Assembly (NCBI GenBank): GCA_001599755.1
Contig: BCHX01000002.1
Span: 3,020,330 to 3,084,329, forward strand
DNA length: 64,000 nucleotides
Direction: 5' to 3'
Source: Gliomastix tumulicola
Taxonomy: Eukaryota > Ascomycota > Sordariomycetes > Hypocreales > Bionectriaceae
Shown: in pieces, positions 1 through 11,637 of the stretch
How the letters are laid out: every line of letters begins with the position of its first letter
Position numbering within the stretch: position 1 is the stretch's first letter
The notes under the pieces: generated by a model
Told to the model about the DNA's origin: nothing
The model's input: only the letters and a program-made list of their open reading frames with translations
The model's database searches: none
Program-made: the position numbers and the translations under genes

Positions 1-1
1 C

Positions 2-94
2 AGTGATGACAGGTACCAGAGCCGCCGCAGCTCCGTCTTCATGGATGCCACGCCTCGAAGCAGCTGGTGGAAGAAGCTGGCGGGTGGTGGATAA
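2..94 (+). CDS. 3' end of an unidentified gene (partial)
   Basis: One frame is open from the left edge to a TAA at 92-94. It encodes about 30 residues rich in Ser and Arg, ending in SSWWKKLAGGG. The tail looks like a genuine protein C-terminus (polar run, then WWKKL), and nothing else in the first 700 bases looks coding. The rest of the gene lies outside the window, so neither family nor function can be given. A random open frame of this length is possible, hence the modest confidence. Confidence 0.4.
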   Translation, partial: SDDRYQSRRSSVFMDATPRSSWWKKLAGGG

Positions 95-703
95 GACAGG
101 CAGCTGCACTCACACGGAGAGCTTGGGCATGCTGTGCCCTGTTTTTCATCTCTGTCTCCTGAAAACTACTACTAATAGAGCTGGTACTCTGCTGGGCAGA
201 GCGGCGAGCAAGGCACAAGCTGGCTGGGTATGACACCCGGACCTTGGGCTGAGCTGATTATTTACGTTGATTTCGAGATTTGATACCCATCCCCTCAGCG
301 TGTTCTGTATAGTATTTTGATGCGTACATTGGCAAGATAGAAAAGCTTTTAGTTCCTGTATGGCAATGCCCATAATTAGTATCCAAGTACCTATTCTGGA
401 GCATCGTGAAGTTGCCCTCGACAGGGCTGTAGAGAGGCGTCAAGGGAGGAACCAGGGTCCAGAAGTACCCACTACCTGACGTTGTCGTACAAATTAGCCA
501 CTGGATTCAGGTACCAGGGTACTTCTACCCTCAACCGGGGGCAATTTATTGTCCAACTCCCAAGAATTCCCCTGTACCATGAACTCGGAATCTGGACAAC
601 GAAGCAAATTCCTCCTCCGGTCTCACCCACACCTCCCTCCCCCAACGAGAGCTCCAGGCCGCTCATCCGACTTCGTTGCCCGCCCCCTCCTCGTTTTCCC
701 AAC
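95..703. other. intergenic, no gene seen
   Basis: This holds the 3' flank of the edge gene and the 5' flank of the golgin gene. Open frames here are short and overlap on both strands without recognisable protein. No clear TATA box or RNA gene was seen. Confidence 0.5.
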
Positions 704-3504
704 ATGGCTGCGCCTGGAAAGTCATCGACGAGATGGGGGTCATTCCTCTCGCAGGCCGTGGCCGGCATGGAGTCGCGGCTCGACAACATGCTGACCGAGG
801 CCGAGGAGCAGCAGCTGCAGGAGAAGGAGAAGGAAAAGGAAAAGGAGAGACAACAGCCGCAGGCACAAGCTCCGATGTCTGCTGCTGCGGCAGCGAAAGC
901 TTCGCCTGCGGCGTCGGGGAAGGCCAGTCCTGGTAAGGGTGCCCTACTACGTAAACCTGACAATTCTGGAGGAGCTCTGAGCTGACGCTGTGGTTGGATG
1001 TAAAGCTGCCTCACGGGCGTCGTCAAATACGCGAGCGAATCCAAACGATCGGTTACAGGCGCGGCTGGCAAAGGCAATGGCGGCGAAAACAGCACAGGCT
1101 GCGACGGGCGCGGAGGGTAAGAGCATCGCGTCGCCGCGCAGCTCCGTGGACACGCCGGCCAGCCGGAGCTCGACGGAGCGTCAATCGCTGGACGCGCGGC
1201 GCGAGGAGAAGAAGCCGGGCGATGTCGTGACGGCCGAGGTCGCCCCGGAGCCCGCACCGGAGGCCACAACGCCTGGGGAGAAGGTCGAGGAGAAGCCCGT
1301 GGTGGAAGAAGCGCCTACTGTAGCCGAACCTGAGGAGTCCAATGGAGCACCGTTGCATCCAGAGCCAGAACCAGAGCCAGAGCCCGAGGCGCCTCCGACG
1401 CCACAGACCGATGCTGCACCTACACCTGAGATCATTGATACACCCGCGATCATCGACACCAAGCCTGACGAGACGACGGAACGGATACCATCGACCAAGC
1501 CCGAGAATGGCGACACAGACCGGATATCTAAGGAGTTGGAAGAGCTCAAAGCGCGGCAACAGGAGGAGGTCCAGGAATACATCGAGAGGATAGACTCGCT
1601 GCAGTCGAAGCTACAATACCTGTCCAAGGGCGCAGCCGAATCAGCACGGAAGTCAGCCCAGGCCGCATCCTCTGGTACGCCCGAGCGCAAGCTTGCCGAG
1701 AAGGACGAGAAGATCGCTCTGCTCATGCAGGAAGGCCAGAAGCTCTCCGGGACGGAACATAAGCTCAGGATGGCACTCAAGAAGCTACGGCAGCAGCTCG
1801 CGGACCAGGAGAAGCAGGCTGAGACACTCCGGGGCGAGAAGGCCGCGGCGTTGGCTGAGACGGAGACTATGCGGAATCTTCTAGACAGCGACGAGGAAAC
1901 CGGGAAGCAGCAAGAGGAGTCGAGTAAGGCGATGGCGGCTCTGCAGAAGGAAATCGACCAGTTGAAGAGGGAAGGGGCCGCAAAGGACGAGGCGCTAAGC
2001 TTCCTGGAACAGTCTCTCAAGGCGAAGGCAGAGAATGATGTGGCCGTCACTATCGAGGAGCAGGGCAGGCTGCTTGCTGCCGAACAGGCGAAGCAGAAAC
2101 AGTTGGAGGAGACCATCGCTACACTCAAGGTCGAGAACGACACCTTGACCAACAAGAGCAGGCTAGAAGGGCTCGAGTGGACCGAGAAGCTCCAACGGAC
2201 ACAGGAGCGCGCGAGAACAGTAGAGTCTGACCTGAAGGTCGAGCTGCTGACAATGGAGAACAAGCTCGAGGCCATGCGATCAGCGGCAGAGGAAGCAGTC
2301 TCAGGTGGCTCTGCAGGGGAGGGCCAGGTGAACTTGATCCGGCAGATCGAGACGTTACAGTCGCAGTACGCGACTGCCAGCAGCAACTGGCAAGGCATCG
2401 AGGCTTCATTGCTAGCAAAGGTATCCAGTCTGGAGAAGGAGAAGGACGAGGCTCAGGGTCGCGAGTCAGAAATAAGAAAAAAGGCACGCGAGGCAGTGAG
2501 TCTACCACATACCCCTTACGATCAAAAGAAGAAGCACACTGACACGCAGATAGGCTACTCGATGCCGACGACTAGAAGAAGACATCCAGGATCTCCAGCC
2601 CGCACTAGCAGCCTCAAAACAGGAGATAGAGACATGCAAGGAAGAGGTCGCCTCCCTGCGTGTGTCCCTCAAAAGCGCCGAGGCTGCATTAACCGAGTTG
2701 CGTGCCGATATCGAGAAGCAGCAGCGGGCGAGTGCCGCTACAAAAGAGGTTGCAGGAGAATTCGAACGCCCGCAATGGGGCGACGAGATGCCAGCACCGA
2801 TGCCTCGTAGCCAGAGTCGTCCTGACTCCCCTCTCCTCTCCATCTCTCGAACGCTGAGCGCAGATCTCGTTGGGGGATTCCAGATACCTGCAAGAGCCCG
2901 GCGGACGCCAGTGTCCGGCAGCAGACCGGACAGCCCAGCCGAAGGTTTCCCGCTTAGCCGTCGCATGTCAAGTCAGCCTCTTGGTGGCCGCAGTGCGCTG
3001 TCGCCGGCAACTTCCGGTATGCCGCCTCCTTTCTCGCCATTTGAACCTCCTAGCGAGTCCAACATGATGTCGCCGTCCATCGCAGAGCGCGACGACCCGA
3101 CCGAAGACCGCTTCCCGTCCTCCCCGCGCCAGATGGCACAGGACATGATATCCGTATCAACAGTCGGCGCCGGCCCTTCCGTCCAGCTCGTCGAGAAGCT
3201 GAGCGCCGCCATCCGTCGTCTCGAAGGGGAGAAGGTTGCAGCCAAGGAGGAGATGGCTAGAATCTCAAGCCAGAGAGACGACGCGCGCTCAGACATGGTC
3301 GCGCTGATGAAGGAGGTAGAGTCGTCCAAGGCGGCAACAGGCAAGGTCACTGAGCTGGAGAAGGAGCTGGAGAGCCTCAACGCGCGGTACCAGACGACGC
3401 TGGAGCTGCTGGGGGAGAAGAGCGAGCTTGTCGAAGAGCTGAAGGCGGATGTGCAGGATGTCAAGGCAATGTACCGCGAGCTGGTGGAGAGGACAGTCAA
3501 GTGA
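704..3504 (+). CDS. SGM1: TMF1/Sgm1-like Golgi coiled-coil protein
   Basis: Three exons, 704-932, 1006-2495 and 2554-3504, join in frame to 889 residues; introns begin GTAAGG and GTGAGT. The start is the ATG in AACATGGCTG. Order: short N-terminus with the motif WGSFLSQAVAG, a Ser/Glu/Pro-rich disordered part to about residue 240, long heptad-rich coiled coils from about 250 to 575, a Ser/Pro-rich linker, then a last coiled coil from about 760 to 889. The tail (TTLELLGEKSELVEELKADV) matches the conserved C-terminal domain of TATA-element modulatory factor, which in yeast Sgm1 and animal TMF1 is a Rab6/Ypt6-linked Golgi tether. Golgi localisation is inferred from the family. The second intron interrupts the coiled coil; its acceptor (ATAG at 2550-2553) was chosen because only it keeps the frame. 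Confidence 0.85.
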
Positions 3505-3635
3505 GGAACAGCACGCCAGGCCCTCACCATGGCACTGCAAGAGAAGGGCATGCTCAAGCATATAATGCGCCCTAGAGAGATGTCATTGCTTACTACTTCA
3601 CAGTACAGTACTTGTCTACGGTAATGTAGCAAATC

Positions 3636-4211
3636 CTAGCTCTCGAGCAGCTCCAGCCCTTCCCTCTCAGCACCCTGTATCACATAGTTCCGCACCTCCT
3701 TGTCCGGCGCCAGGTTGATGGCGAGCTGCTCCTCGCTGTTCTTGATGGTGAAGTCTGCGCCTTCCTTGAGGAGCGCCACAGCCGTGTCGCCTAGCGAGTG
3801 TCAGCACTTTCACAGTTCCAGACCCTCAAGGGCTGTCGAGCTACGCACCGTGGCCTTCGGCAATGGCGTGGTGCAAGGGTGTGAAGCCCTCGTTGTCGGT
3901 GGCATTCAGGGGACTCCGGTTCTTGAGGAGGAGAAGGACCATCGGGACAGAGCCGACGGCGGCAGCGCGGTGGATGGCGTACTGGCCTCGACGATCGCGC
4001 ACGCGGGTCGACGCTTTGTTCTCGATCAGGACTCGGGCGGTGTCGAGATTCTTCTTAGACGCTACGAAGTGCAACGCCGTCTATCCGAGGGAGTCATGTC
4101 AGTCAGGAGCAAGGGCAGGGAGGCCCGCGAGGTCTCAGCATGTAGCATACATTGCCAGAAGAATCTAGAAAAGGTACCGGTCAGTACCATAATAAGAAGA
4201 GAGGCGCTCAC

Positions 4212-4253
<42 letters not shown>

Positions 4254-4731
4254 ATGTACTCACTCTTCTCGTTGACGTCTGCGCCCTTGGATAGGAGGAG
4301 CTGCAGCACGCGCTCGCTGTCTGGGACGCTGGCAGATATCATCAGCGGCGTCCATCCGCTGCCATCCTGGACGTCTGGGTCGAATTTTGGCTGGTCAGCT
4401 AGGAGCTGGACGATGTCCAGGTTGTTCGACGAGGCAGCCCAGTGGATGGCATAGCGGCCGTCGTCGTCCTTGCGGTTGGATAGTTTTGGGTCGTTCTGAG
4501 GGAGTCTGTTAGTATTAGGTATAGTGATGAGTGGGTGTATTTTCCCTATCTACCTTTATCAGATTCTCCGCAACCGAGGCTGAGAGAAGCGATGTGTTAG
4601 TACGCCGGTCATGAGGGGATGCTTATCGCAGTCGCAACAACATCCCACATTAAGTCATGCTAGCAGATACCTCAAGTACCTTGACCTTGCCTGGCAGCAG
4701 TGTGAAGTGGGAAACGATCGTCTTCAGCCAT
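3636..4731 (-). CDS. NAS6: 26S proteasome assembly chaperone Nas6/gankyrin
   Basis: Six exons on the minus strand (4680-4731, 4554-4579, 4264-4495, 4151-4164, 3849-4080, 3636-3790) give 236 residues, close to yeast Nas6 (228). The start is MAEDDRFPLHTAARQ. Ankyrin repeats fill the protein: DGRYAIHWAASSNNLDIVQLL, DGSGWTPLMISAS, TALHFVASKKNLDTARVLIE, GQYAIHRAAAVGS and GFTPLHHAIAEGHGDTAVAL. Family knowledge: Nas6/gankyrin binds the C-domain of Rpt3 and guides assembly of the 19S base. Two exons are tiny (26 and 14 nt). The 14-nt exon supplies the residues between NEK and TALHF and keeps the frame. The third intron carries a TCTG microsatellite. It is head-to-head with PRP46, with 354 bp between the start codons. 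Confidence 0.9.
4212..4253. repeat. (TCTG)n microsatellite in a NAS6 intron
   Basis: About ten uninterrupted TCTG units lie in the intron between exons 3 and 4 of NAS6, 12 nt from the donor site. Length is likely to vary between strains. Confidence 0.95.
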
Positions 4732-5085
4732 GGTGAGACTCTGACCCTTCTCGGCCTGTAGAGAAATAGAAATCGTCTTTGGCAGATGAGTCGGCCTGAG
4801 ATTTGTAAGGCAACTGAGAGCGTGAGATGCGATCTTGAGTGACGAGCTGGGGGGAGTGAAAGACGAAGTGGGGTTGCATGCAGCTCAGAGCTCCCACTGC
4901 CGCCTTACCGTTTGAGGCTTAGCTAATTATGAAATCCGATTTCCAGCCACATTCAGCCACACAAGGCTGGAAAAGTTCATGTTCCCAGCATCCAAAGAAA
5001 TTCGACGTCCAACGAACCCTACAGTAACAACCATCCCATCCATCCCCCAATTCCAACCAACCCCAAGTCGCCTCGCCTCAATACG
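4732..5085. promoter_or_regulatory. shared NAS6/PRP46 upstream region
   Basis: These 354 bp separate the start codons of two divergent genes and so must hold both promoters. No canonical TATA box or other recognised site was seen. The part next to PRP46 is A/C-rich, typical of a fungal leader. Confidence 0.5.
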
Positions 5086-6660
5086 ATGATGGCGGCCTCC
5101 GAGACGCAGACGGACATTTCGCGACTCACCGCCCTCGTCAGCCACAACGCGACCGCCTCGCGTCACGTCTACCAGGGCACCTCGGCGACGCACCGCGCCA
5201 ACGATGACGAGACCGACAACGATGGGCCGAGCAAGCGGCAGAAGCTCGAGGGCCAGCCATTCACAGACCCGGTGCTGAACAGGAGATTCAGGACGGAGTA
5301 TCTCGACGTGCAGACGCTTCCCGCGTCCTTGGTCCTGAAGCAACCTGGCGCGAAGCAGAGCAAGCCCAAGCCGGCCAACGTCATTGCGCGGAGGCCGGCG
5401 CAGAAGCTGCTCGAAGGACCGGGGTCGAAGACATCAGGTGGAAGCGCTCCCTCGCCGGCAGCGAATGGTAATGGTGATAAGGCAGGCGCCGAGGCAGTGC
5501 CGTCGCCGACTATGAGCCTGACCACGAGGGGAGCGGGAGCAGCACAGCAGCAGCCCAAGCCCGAGTGGCATCCGCCCTGGAAGCTCATGCGCGTCATTTC
5601 TGGTCATCTAGGCTGGGTACGGGCCCTCGCCGTCGAGCCTGGGAACAAGTGGTTTGCCAGTGGCGCTGGCGACCGCACCATCAAGATCTGGGACCTCGCC
5701 ACGGGATCTCTCCGGCTCACACTCACCGGTCACATCAGCACCGTCCGCGGCCTGGCCGTCTCGCCCCGACACCCGTATCTCTTCTCCTGCGGTGAGGACA
5801 AGATGGTCAAGTGCTGGGATCTGGAGACGAACAAGGTCATCCGCCACTACCACGGCCATCTCAGCGGCGTCTACACCCTGGCCCTGCACCCGACGCTCGA
5901 CGTGCTCGTGACGGGTGGCCGTGATGGTGTCGCTCGAGTCTGGGATATGCGCACAAGGAGCAACATCCACGTGCTGTCTGGACACACCGGGACCGTGTCG
6001 GACCTCGTGTGCCAGGAGGCTGATCCCCAGGTCATCACAGCCTCTCTGGATTCCACAGTGCGGATGTGGGATCTCGCAGCAGGCAAGACCATGGGTGTGC
6101 TCACACATCACAAGAAGGGTGTTCGGGCTCTCGCGACGCATCCCTCCGAATTCACCTTTGCGACGGGCAGCACGGGGAGCATCAAGCAGTGGAAGTGCCC
6201 CGAGGGAGCCTTCATGCAGAACTTTGAGGGCCACAATGCAATTATCAACACGATGAGCGTCAACCAGAACAACGTGCTGTTTTCAGGTGGTGAGTATACC
6301 AAATCTTTAGATCTCGAACGAACCAAAGCAAGTCGCTGACACAACCCTCGTCTAGCTGATAACGGCTCCATGAGCTTCTGGGACTGGAAGAGTGGCTACC
6401 GGTATCAGGCCCTCGACACGACTGCTCAGCCTGGCTCACTCGAAGCCGAGTCTGGCATCATGAGCTCGACTTTCGATCGCTCCGGTCTCCGTCTCATCTG
6501 CGGGGAGGCCGACAAGACGAGTAAGTCCTGGCTACACGGTTGTCACATCTATGTCTACTAACAGCATCTACTAGTTAAAATCTGGAAGCCTGACGAGAAG
6601 GCTTCGGCCGAGACTCATCCCATTCAGTGGACGCCGAATATGGGACACCGCAAATTTTAA
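5086..6660 (+). CDS. PRP46: pre-mRNA splicing factor Prp46 (PLRG1/PRL1), WD40
   Basis: Exons 5086-6289, 6356-6520 and 6575-6660 encode 484 residues. The N-terminal about 160 residues are basic and disordered (GPSKRQKLEG). The motif EWHPPWKLMRVISGHLGWVR then opens a seven-bladed WD40 propeller with clear GH...WD repeats (IKIWDL, VKCWDL, ARVWDM, VRMWDL). The C-terminus ends in WTPNMGHRKF. These are hallmarks of PLRG1/Prp46, a subunit of the Prp19/NineTeen complex in the catalytic spliceosome. The last two introns sit near the end of the propeller; the joins restore FSGADNGSMSFWDW and ADKTIKIWKP. An ATG three bases further in (5089) could also serve as the start. Confidence 0.93.
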
Positions 6661-6804
6661 GGAGGAAGCGCAGCTTAGGATCTACACGAAAGGGCAGACA
6701 GCCCGATATCACACTTTATTCGAGCACCGGGCGTATCGGGTTAATTCATAAAGGGAGGCAACTTGCGGGCATTAATCTCATTCACCAGCCTCTACCTGTC
6801 CGTG

Positions 6805-9031
6805 CTATACACCGATGCCGAGCATCCTAAGCTCTGCATCGTCACGCAAGGCCATCTTCACCTCGTCATCGGCAATGGCGAGACGCAGCCTACTTGATCG
6901 CTCCGCACGCTGCGCCTCCAGATATATGAGGCCAGCCGCCACCAACTCAAGTGCTGCTGCATGGATATGGCTAGGCCGGCCTCTGCTGCGCGCATCCAGC
7001 TTCCCGCCGGCTGGCAAGATTTGAGCGACTCCATGGCTACCTGTGGGTGCCCTGAGGTTCGCCCGGTGCAGCTCATCCAAAGTCTCTCCAAACGTCGTCT
7101 CTGCGAGACCTGTCCTCCGCGTGCGAAGCAGAAGGCCGGCAATGAACAGCTTCGATACCAATGGGAGGTTCTTGAGATGTTGCTGGATCGGATTTGTCGT
7201 AGCTTCGTTGATGGCCTTCTTGATAGTCGCGATAGTCACCCGTCCACGCTTCGAGTCGGCTTTGCTGCTGTTTGCACCGTTGGTCTTGCTGGGCGTCGTC
7301 GGATCGCCTTGGACGTCGCCTTCTGCCAGCTCAACCGCTCGTCGACAGATATCTAGAGCTCGCCTGGCGTCACCGCTGACGGCGGCCACCTTTCGACTAG
7401 CGAATTGAATAGCATCGGGATCCACGACGTTGCCTGGAACGCCTTCTAATCGTGACTGTATGATCTTCATGAGCTGCTCGTGATTGTACCCAGGAAACGT
7501 GATACGAGTCAATCCTTGGCTCGACGTTAGCTTGATTTGAGGTAGGCAGATGGAGTGTTGGCATTGTGAACTTACCCAGACGACTACTAATCTTGTTACT
7601 CAATGTTCGCTCCGGCAGATCCATCGTGTTGGCAACAGCAAGGACGATCAGTCTGCTATGGCGCAGAGTCGGCCAATTGAAGAAGTTGTACATGACGGCT
7701 TGATTCTTGGTCACAAGCTGGTCCAGCTCATCCATGAGAACGACGCAGGGCGTGCGCCTCGGACTCGGATTGCTGAATTCTCGCTCCAGCAACTCCAGGG
7801 CCTGCGCAGGGCTCGCCCTCTGGCCCTTGAGGGCTTCCCATAGCAAGGTGTACGATTGGTGAGGATCAGTTATCTTCATGCCGTTGATCTCGACGAAGAT
7901 GAAGTCATCCAGCTCATCTGAGCCGACGGCCTCCTCCAGGCGGCCAATGACCTCGCGAACAGTGGCCGTCTTTCCGGTGCCGGGCGTTCCAGAGATGTAG
8001 ATACAGTTACCTGCACCGTCGGTGATGGCCGCTTCCAGATGTGAGTATACCAGCGAGAACTCGGCCTCTCGACAGGGGAGGCTCGTCGGGACTGAGGAGA
8101 CATGGAGGCGTGATCTTGCAACCTGGAAGGGGGAGGACTCGACGACGCTGGGTGAGAGCTTTCTAGTTGCCAGTGGTGTGAACTCGAGCCTACCCTTGGT
8201 TCGCGAGCCCGGCGTGGCCCGTTTGTGTTTGGATTGGGGTGTTGCCGACGGTCCACGACCTGTCTTTGTTGGTGTAGTAGGCGGTAGATAGGCCTCGTCG
8301 GTCGGTGACTGGCTCCTCACAACAGTGCGCTTGCGCGTACCTTTGGTCCCATTCTTGACGAGGTCGATGAGCGTGAAGACGCTGTTGCTGTCCTGGAATA
8401 TCTCCTCCCAGACGAACTCATCGGTGTAGGACGCAGTCCGTGTGTTGCAGCCCCGGCGGCAGACAAACGTTTTCCCAAAGTCCGGGGACTGCCGCGGGAT
8501 CTTTCCCGTCGGGTGCTGGCGTAGAAAGGCCTCCAGAGACGTGACCTTTGCCTTCCCGTTGATGGATGCCAGCGGATTGACGTCCCACGACGGGGTGATG
8601 TACAGCTCGTTCCAGTAGAAGTCGCTGCGCTTCTTCTCCTTCTTCCGGATCTCCTTCTCCGTCGAGAACCACATGAAGTTGGCCGCCTTGTCGCCTTCAC
8701 CGTCATCGTTCAGGAACTCGCAGATCATGCCGACCCATGCCTCGTTGGAGCTCTCAGCTTTCAACAAGACGGTATCGCCCACCCGACACTCAAAGCTGCC
8801 CATCCGCGCACCGACGATCTTGCTCCCGGCAGAGACCCTCCTCCTCTTCCGGTCCCTCTCGCCGTCATCGTCGCCGTCCTTGCTCTGCTCCGCGGCTGCG
8901 TGCTCCGGCTCGTAGATCCATTCCCAGGGGAGGTCGTCGCTGCCCAGCTCGTCGTCGGAGTCGTCTCGTGCGACGCCGGAGATCTGTCGCTTGTTCGGGC
9001 GACGAGGTGAGATAGATTCGAGGGGCGACAT
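6805..9031 (-). CDS. ORC1: origin recognition complex subunit 1
   Basis: Two exons, 7576-9031 and 6805-7514, give 721 residues. The start is the ATG of MSPLESISPRRP; the open frame extends upstream without another ATG. Order: acidic N-terminus with a basic RKRRR patch near 60, a BAH domain at about 70-205 (RVGDTVLLKAES, MWFSTEKEIRKK, FVCRRGC), a basic linker, then AAA+ ATPase with Walker A GTPGTGKT, Walker B VVLMDELD and sensor-1 AVANTMDLPE. A winged-helix C-terminal region follows. The intron join restores SSRLGLTRITFPGY. Family knowledge: Orc1 is the ATP-hydrolysing origin-binding subunit, and its BAH domain contacts nucleosomes. Two ACGCGT sites upstream suggest cell-cycle control. Confidence 0.95.
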
Positions 9032-9796
9032 GGTTCCAAGGAGTCTTTTCTCTAGGAGAAGTGTCGGTGTTCTTGCAGTTGGATGTCGTCGTTCAGCCAA
9101 TTTCCAGGGACTTGGACGGATGCATGCTTTGTCCTAATTGGCCGGATGCTTTTGAAGTCATTAACGCGTCTCTGAAAGTGGAGACGCGTCTTCGATGATA
9201 AGCTCCGATAAGGGAGGTCTTCAGCCTAACCAGACACCTCCTTCTCATTTCCATCTATTGATTCAATGATGCAGTAGTCGAGAGCTCTGAGCGCCTGTGT
9301 TTTACTTAAATTTCGTTCAAGTTGCAAAAATTAGTGGGCTTGGGCTGCCATGGCTTGAGCAAAGAGTGAGTGGCTAGCCTATTGTGATCGACCCTATTAT
9401 ACAACCCTCGCGATGGCTTCAGTACCTATTGTCAAATAAATGCGTCTTTCAGAGCAGCTTACTAAGGTAAGGTATATGATTAAGCTACCTTGTTTTATAC
9501 TAGGTAGGCGAAATAGCAATGAAGAATTGAAGTATCTTCCGAGTTTGAAGACTAGAACATTCCATGCGGCAGTCATGCAGGCACCCGACGGGAAGCAAGA
9601 TTGCTCCTGCCTCGCTGTTGACCGTCTTTTGGTTGGCTAGTCAGGTGACCTGTATCACAGAGGAACAGCATTCACGCTTCCAACACAATCAGTCTCCGCC
9701 CACAATTCTAATCCCTCTCAATTCATCTCCTCTTCACACCCAGCCGTCGCTTCACCTTCGACGCCAGACGCAGTGAACGAGCCATCGTCACATACG
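9032..9796. other. divergent intergenic region, ORC1 / RG-rich gene
   Basis: This is the common 5' region of ORC1 (minus) and the gene starting at 9797 (plus). Apart from the paired ACGCGT boxes listed separately I see no gene. The middle (about 9290-9560) is AT-rich and has stops in all frames. Confidence 0.5.
9164..9189. promoter_or_regulatory. two MluI cell-cycle boxes (ACGCGT)
   Basis: ACGCGT occurs at 9164-9169 and again at 9184-9189, 20 bp apart, about 130-160 bp upstream of the ORC1 start codon. The second is embedded in the palindrome GACGCGTC. ACGCGT is the MCB element bound by MBF (Swi6-Mbp1 family APSES factors), which drives G1/S genes in yeasts. Placement upstream of a replication gene fits that use; binding is inferred. 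Confidence 0.6.
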
Positions 9797-11529
9797 ATGA
9801 TGAACCAAGATCGCGGCTGGAGGGGAGGGGGCCGAGGAGGAGGAGGACCATCAGGAGGCGGTCGAGGCGGTCCTACAAATCGTCCGCACCAATCTGCTGG
9901 TGCTGGCACAGGCAGGCGAGCGTTCCCAAAGGCCCCTACTGAGAGAACCTTCCATGCCCAGGACAAGCACAAAAGGCTTGAGAAGCAAACGGCTCGGGAA
10001 CAGCAGTACCTTCACCTGCCTGCCCAGAACCTCATCTCGGTAAGTAAAACCTGCGTATAGCGTCGAACCAACTTTCAACCTAACCCCGAGGCTTAGGCAA
10101 AGCTCGTTCTTCCAGCGGGTGTATCACTCCCCATGGCCCTCGAAGAAGCAAACTCGCTCGACAGTGTGCGCCTTGGACATAAGGTCTGGATAACCTTTGA
10201 GAAACTGAACGTGCTGGTGGTTCATGCCCAATCGTCGTCAAAGCTCCAGCAAGCCCTGGAGGCGATTAACTGGAAAATCCACGACATGCGACTTGCCGAG
10301 CAGCTAGAGATGTCACGATTTCTCGACCAAGGACCACTAGCACCCAACGGCAACGGAGCCGTATGTTTTCGACATGGACAACGCCCATGCGTGGCCACGG
10401 CAGATCCAGAGGTCACGATGCCCCTTGACACTGACTATGTCCTGTCTACTCTTTGGGAAAACCTAGGCCTGGACCTCATCAACAAGGCTGAGACCCTCAT
10501 GGGAATCGCCCAAGTTCTTCGCATGCGCATCAACTTTGGGCGCCTCAACATTCTACGAAAGGCGGGTGCCGTTGACGAACTCACTCGCGAGCAATTTCAA
10601 GAGGAGCTGCGAGCAGTCGGGAAGCGAGGGCATTCTAGCCTAGGAAAACGGTAAATCCACAACCAAGAACCGCATCTAAGCTTGCATGACTGACTTGGTC
10701 ACGCTCGATAGCATGCCTGATACCCACCAAGCCAAGACTGTCCTCAAGGCTCTCATCGATCCAGCGCACGGTCTCAAGTGTGACGCAACTGACCTTGTCA
10801 GACGTTATTCTTTGATCTTGCACACCGAGAATGGACACATCGAGACTGAGCTTGATCCGTTGCCGCATGCTGATTTTGGTGTCTCCGTGGTTCAGGGAAC
10901 TCTGACTGAGGACTGGGCGAGACTCAACTGGACAGTAGCTGCCCCGGATACGTGAGCACACCAGACACCGTTCCAAAGCCCCGCTTCTCCTCCTCTGCGC
11001 CGTAACTGACAGTGACCTCAGACTTTTCGACTGGAATATAGAGGTCAGGGCAAGCGAGACTCTGGAGAAAGTTCCCAGTGACTTGACGGATTTCCTCCAA
11101 AAGCTCAAGATCCGGCGCCCTGACACCAAGGCCAGTGATGGAATCCTCATGCTTCCGCGTGTGAGTGCCAGAGATGCGAAGCAGCCAGACACCATGGTCA
11201 AGTCGTCGCAGCTGAAAAGCTCAGTGATGATGACGCTGGCCGGTGGGGATTATATCGTCGAGGTCAGCCTCACAAGGCAGTACGACGGCGTCGATTTCGA
11301 TGGACCTTCCAATGTCACGTGGGAAGTCCAGCTCTATGGGAAACGGTGGGAGGAAGCCGTGAATACTATGAGCTCTGACGGCCGGCGCAAGGACTGGGGC
11401 AAGGACTTGGTCGAGGTATGGCCGGGAGCAGAGACCAGCATTGAGGACCGCTTCAAGAATTTCCTACGCAACGTCTTGAAAGTCCAAGCTCTGCTGACCC
11501 GAGTGACATCGGATGAAAACGAGGGATGA
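9797..11529 (+). CDS. conserved fungal-type protein with RG-rich N-terminus, function unknown
   Basis: Exons 9797-10039, 10097-10650, 10712-10951 and 11022-11529 encode 514 residues. All joins keep frame (AQNLIS/AKLVLP, GKR/MPDT, PDT/LFDW). The first 40 residues are Gly/Arg-rich with RGG-like units (GWRGGGRGGGGPSGGGRGG), as in RNA-binding proteins. A folded region follows. VWITFEKLNVLVVHAQSSSK followed by a helix could be a KH-like fold, but no GXXG loop is obvious. The C-terminal half is mixed alpha/beta with Trp-containing strands (LFDWNIEVRAS, NVTWEVQLYGKRW). I do not recognise the family. RNA binding is a guess from the N-terminus only. Confidence 0.8.
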
Positions 11530-11637
11530 GAATCGGAAGGATGGTATTCGAGATTAGTTTCCTGATCTAAGACATGGCGGGCGTTATGAGACGGCTCTTT
11601 TTTGAGGCTGCTCTTCTAGTTTAGGTGGGACATAACA

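Noticed and set aside
1181..2398. 405-codon minus-strand open frame
   Set aside because: Ser-rich mirror of the Glu/Lys/Ala codons of the SGM1 coiled coil; no motifs.
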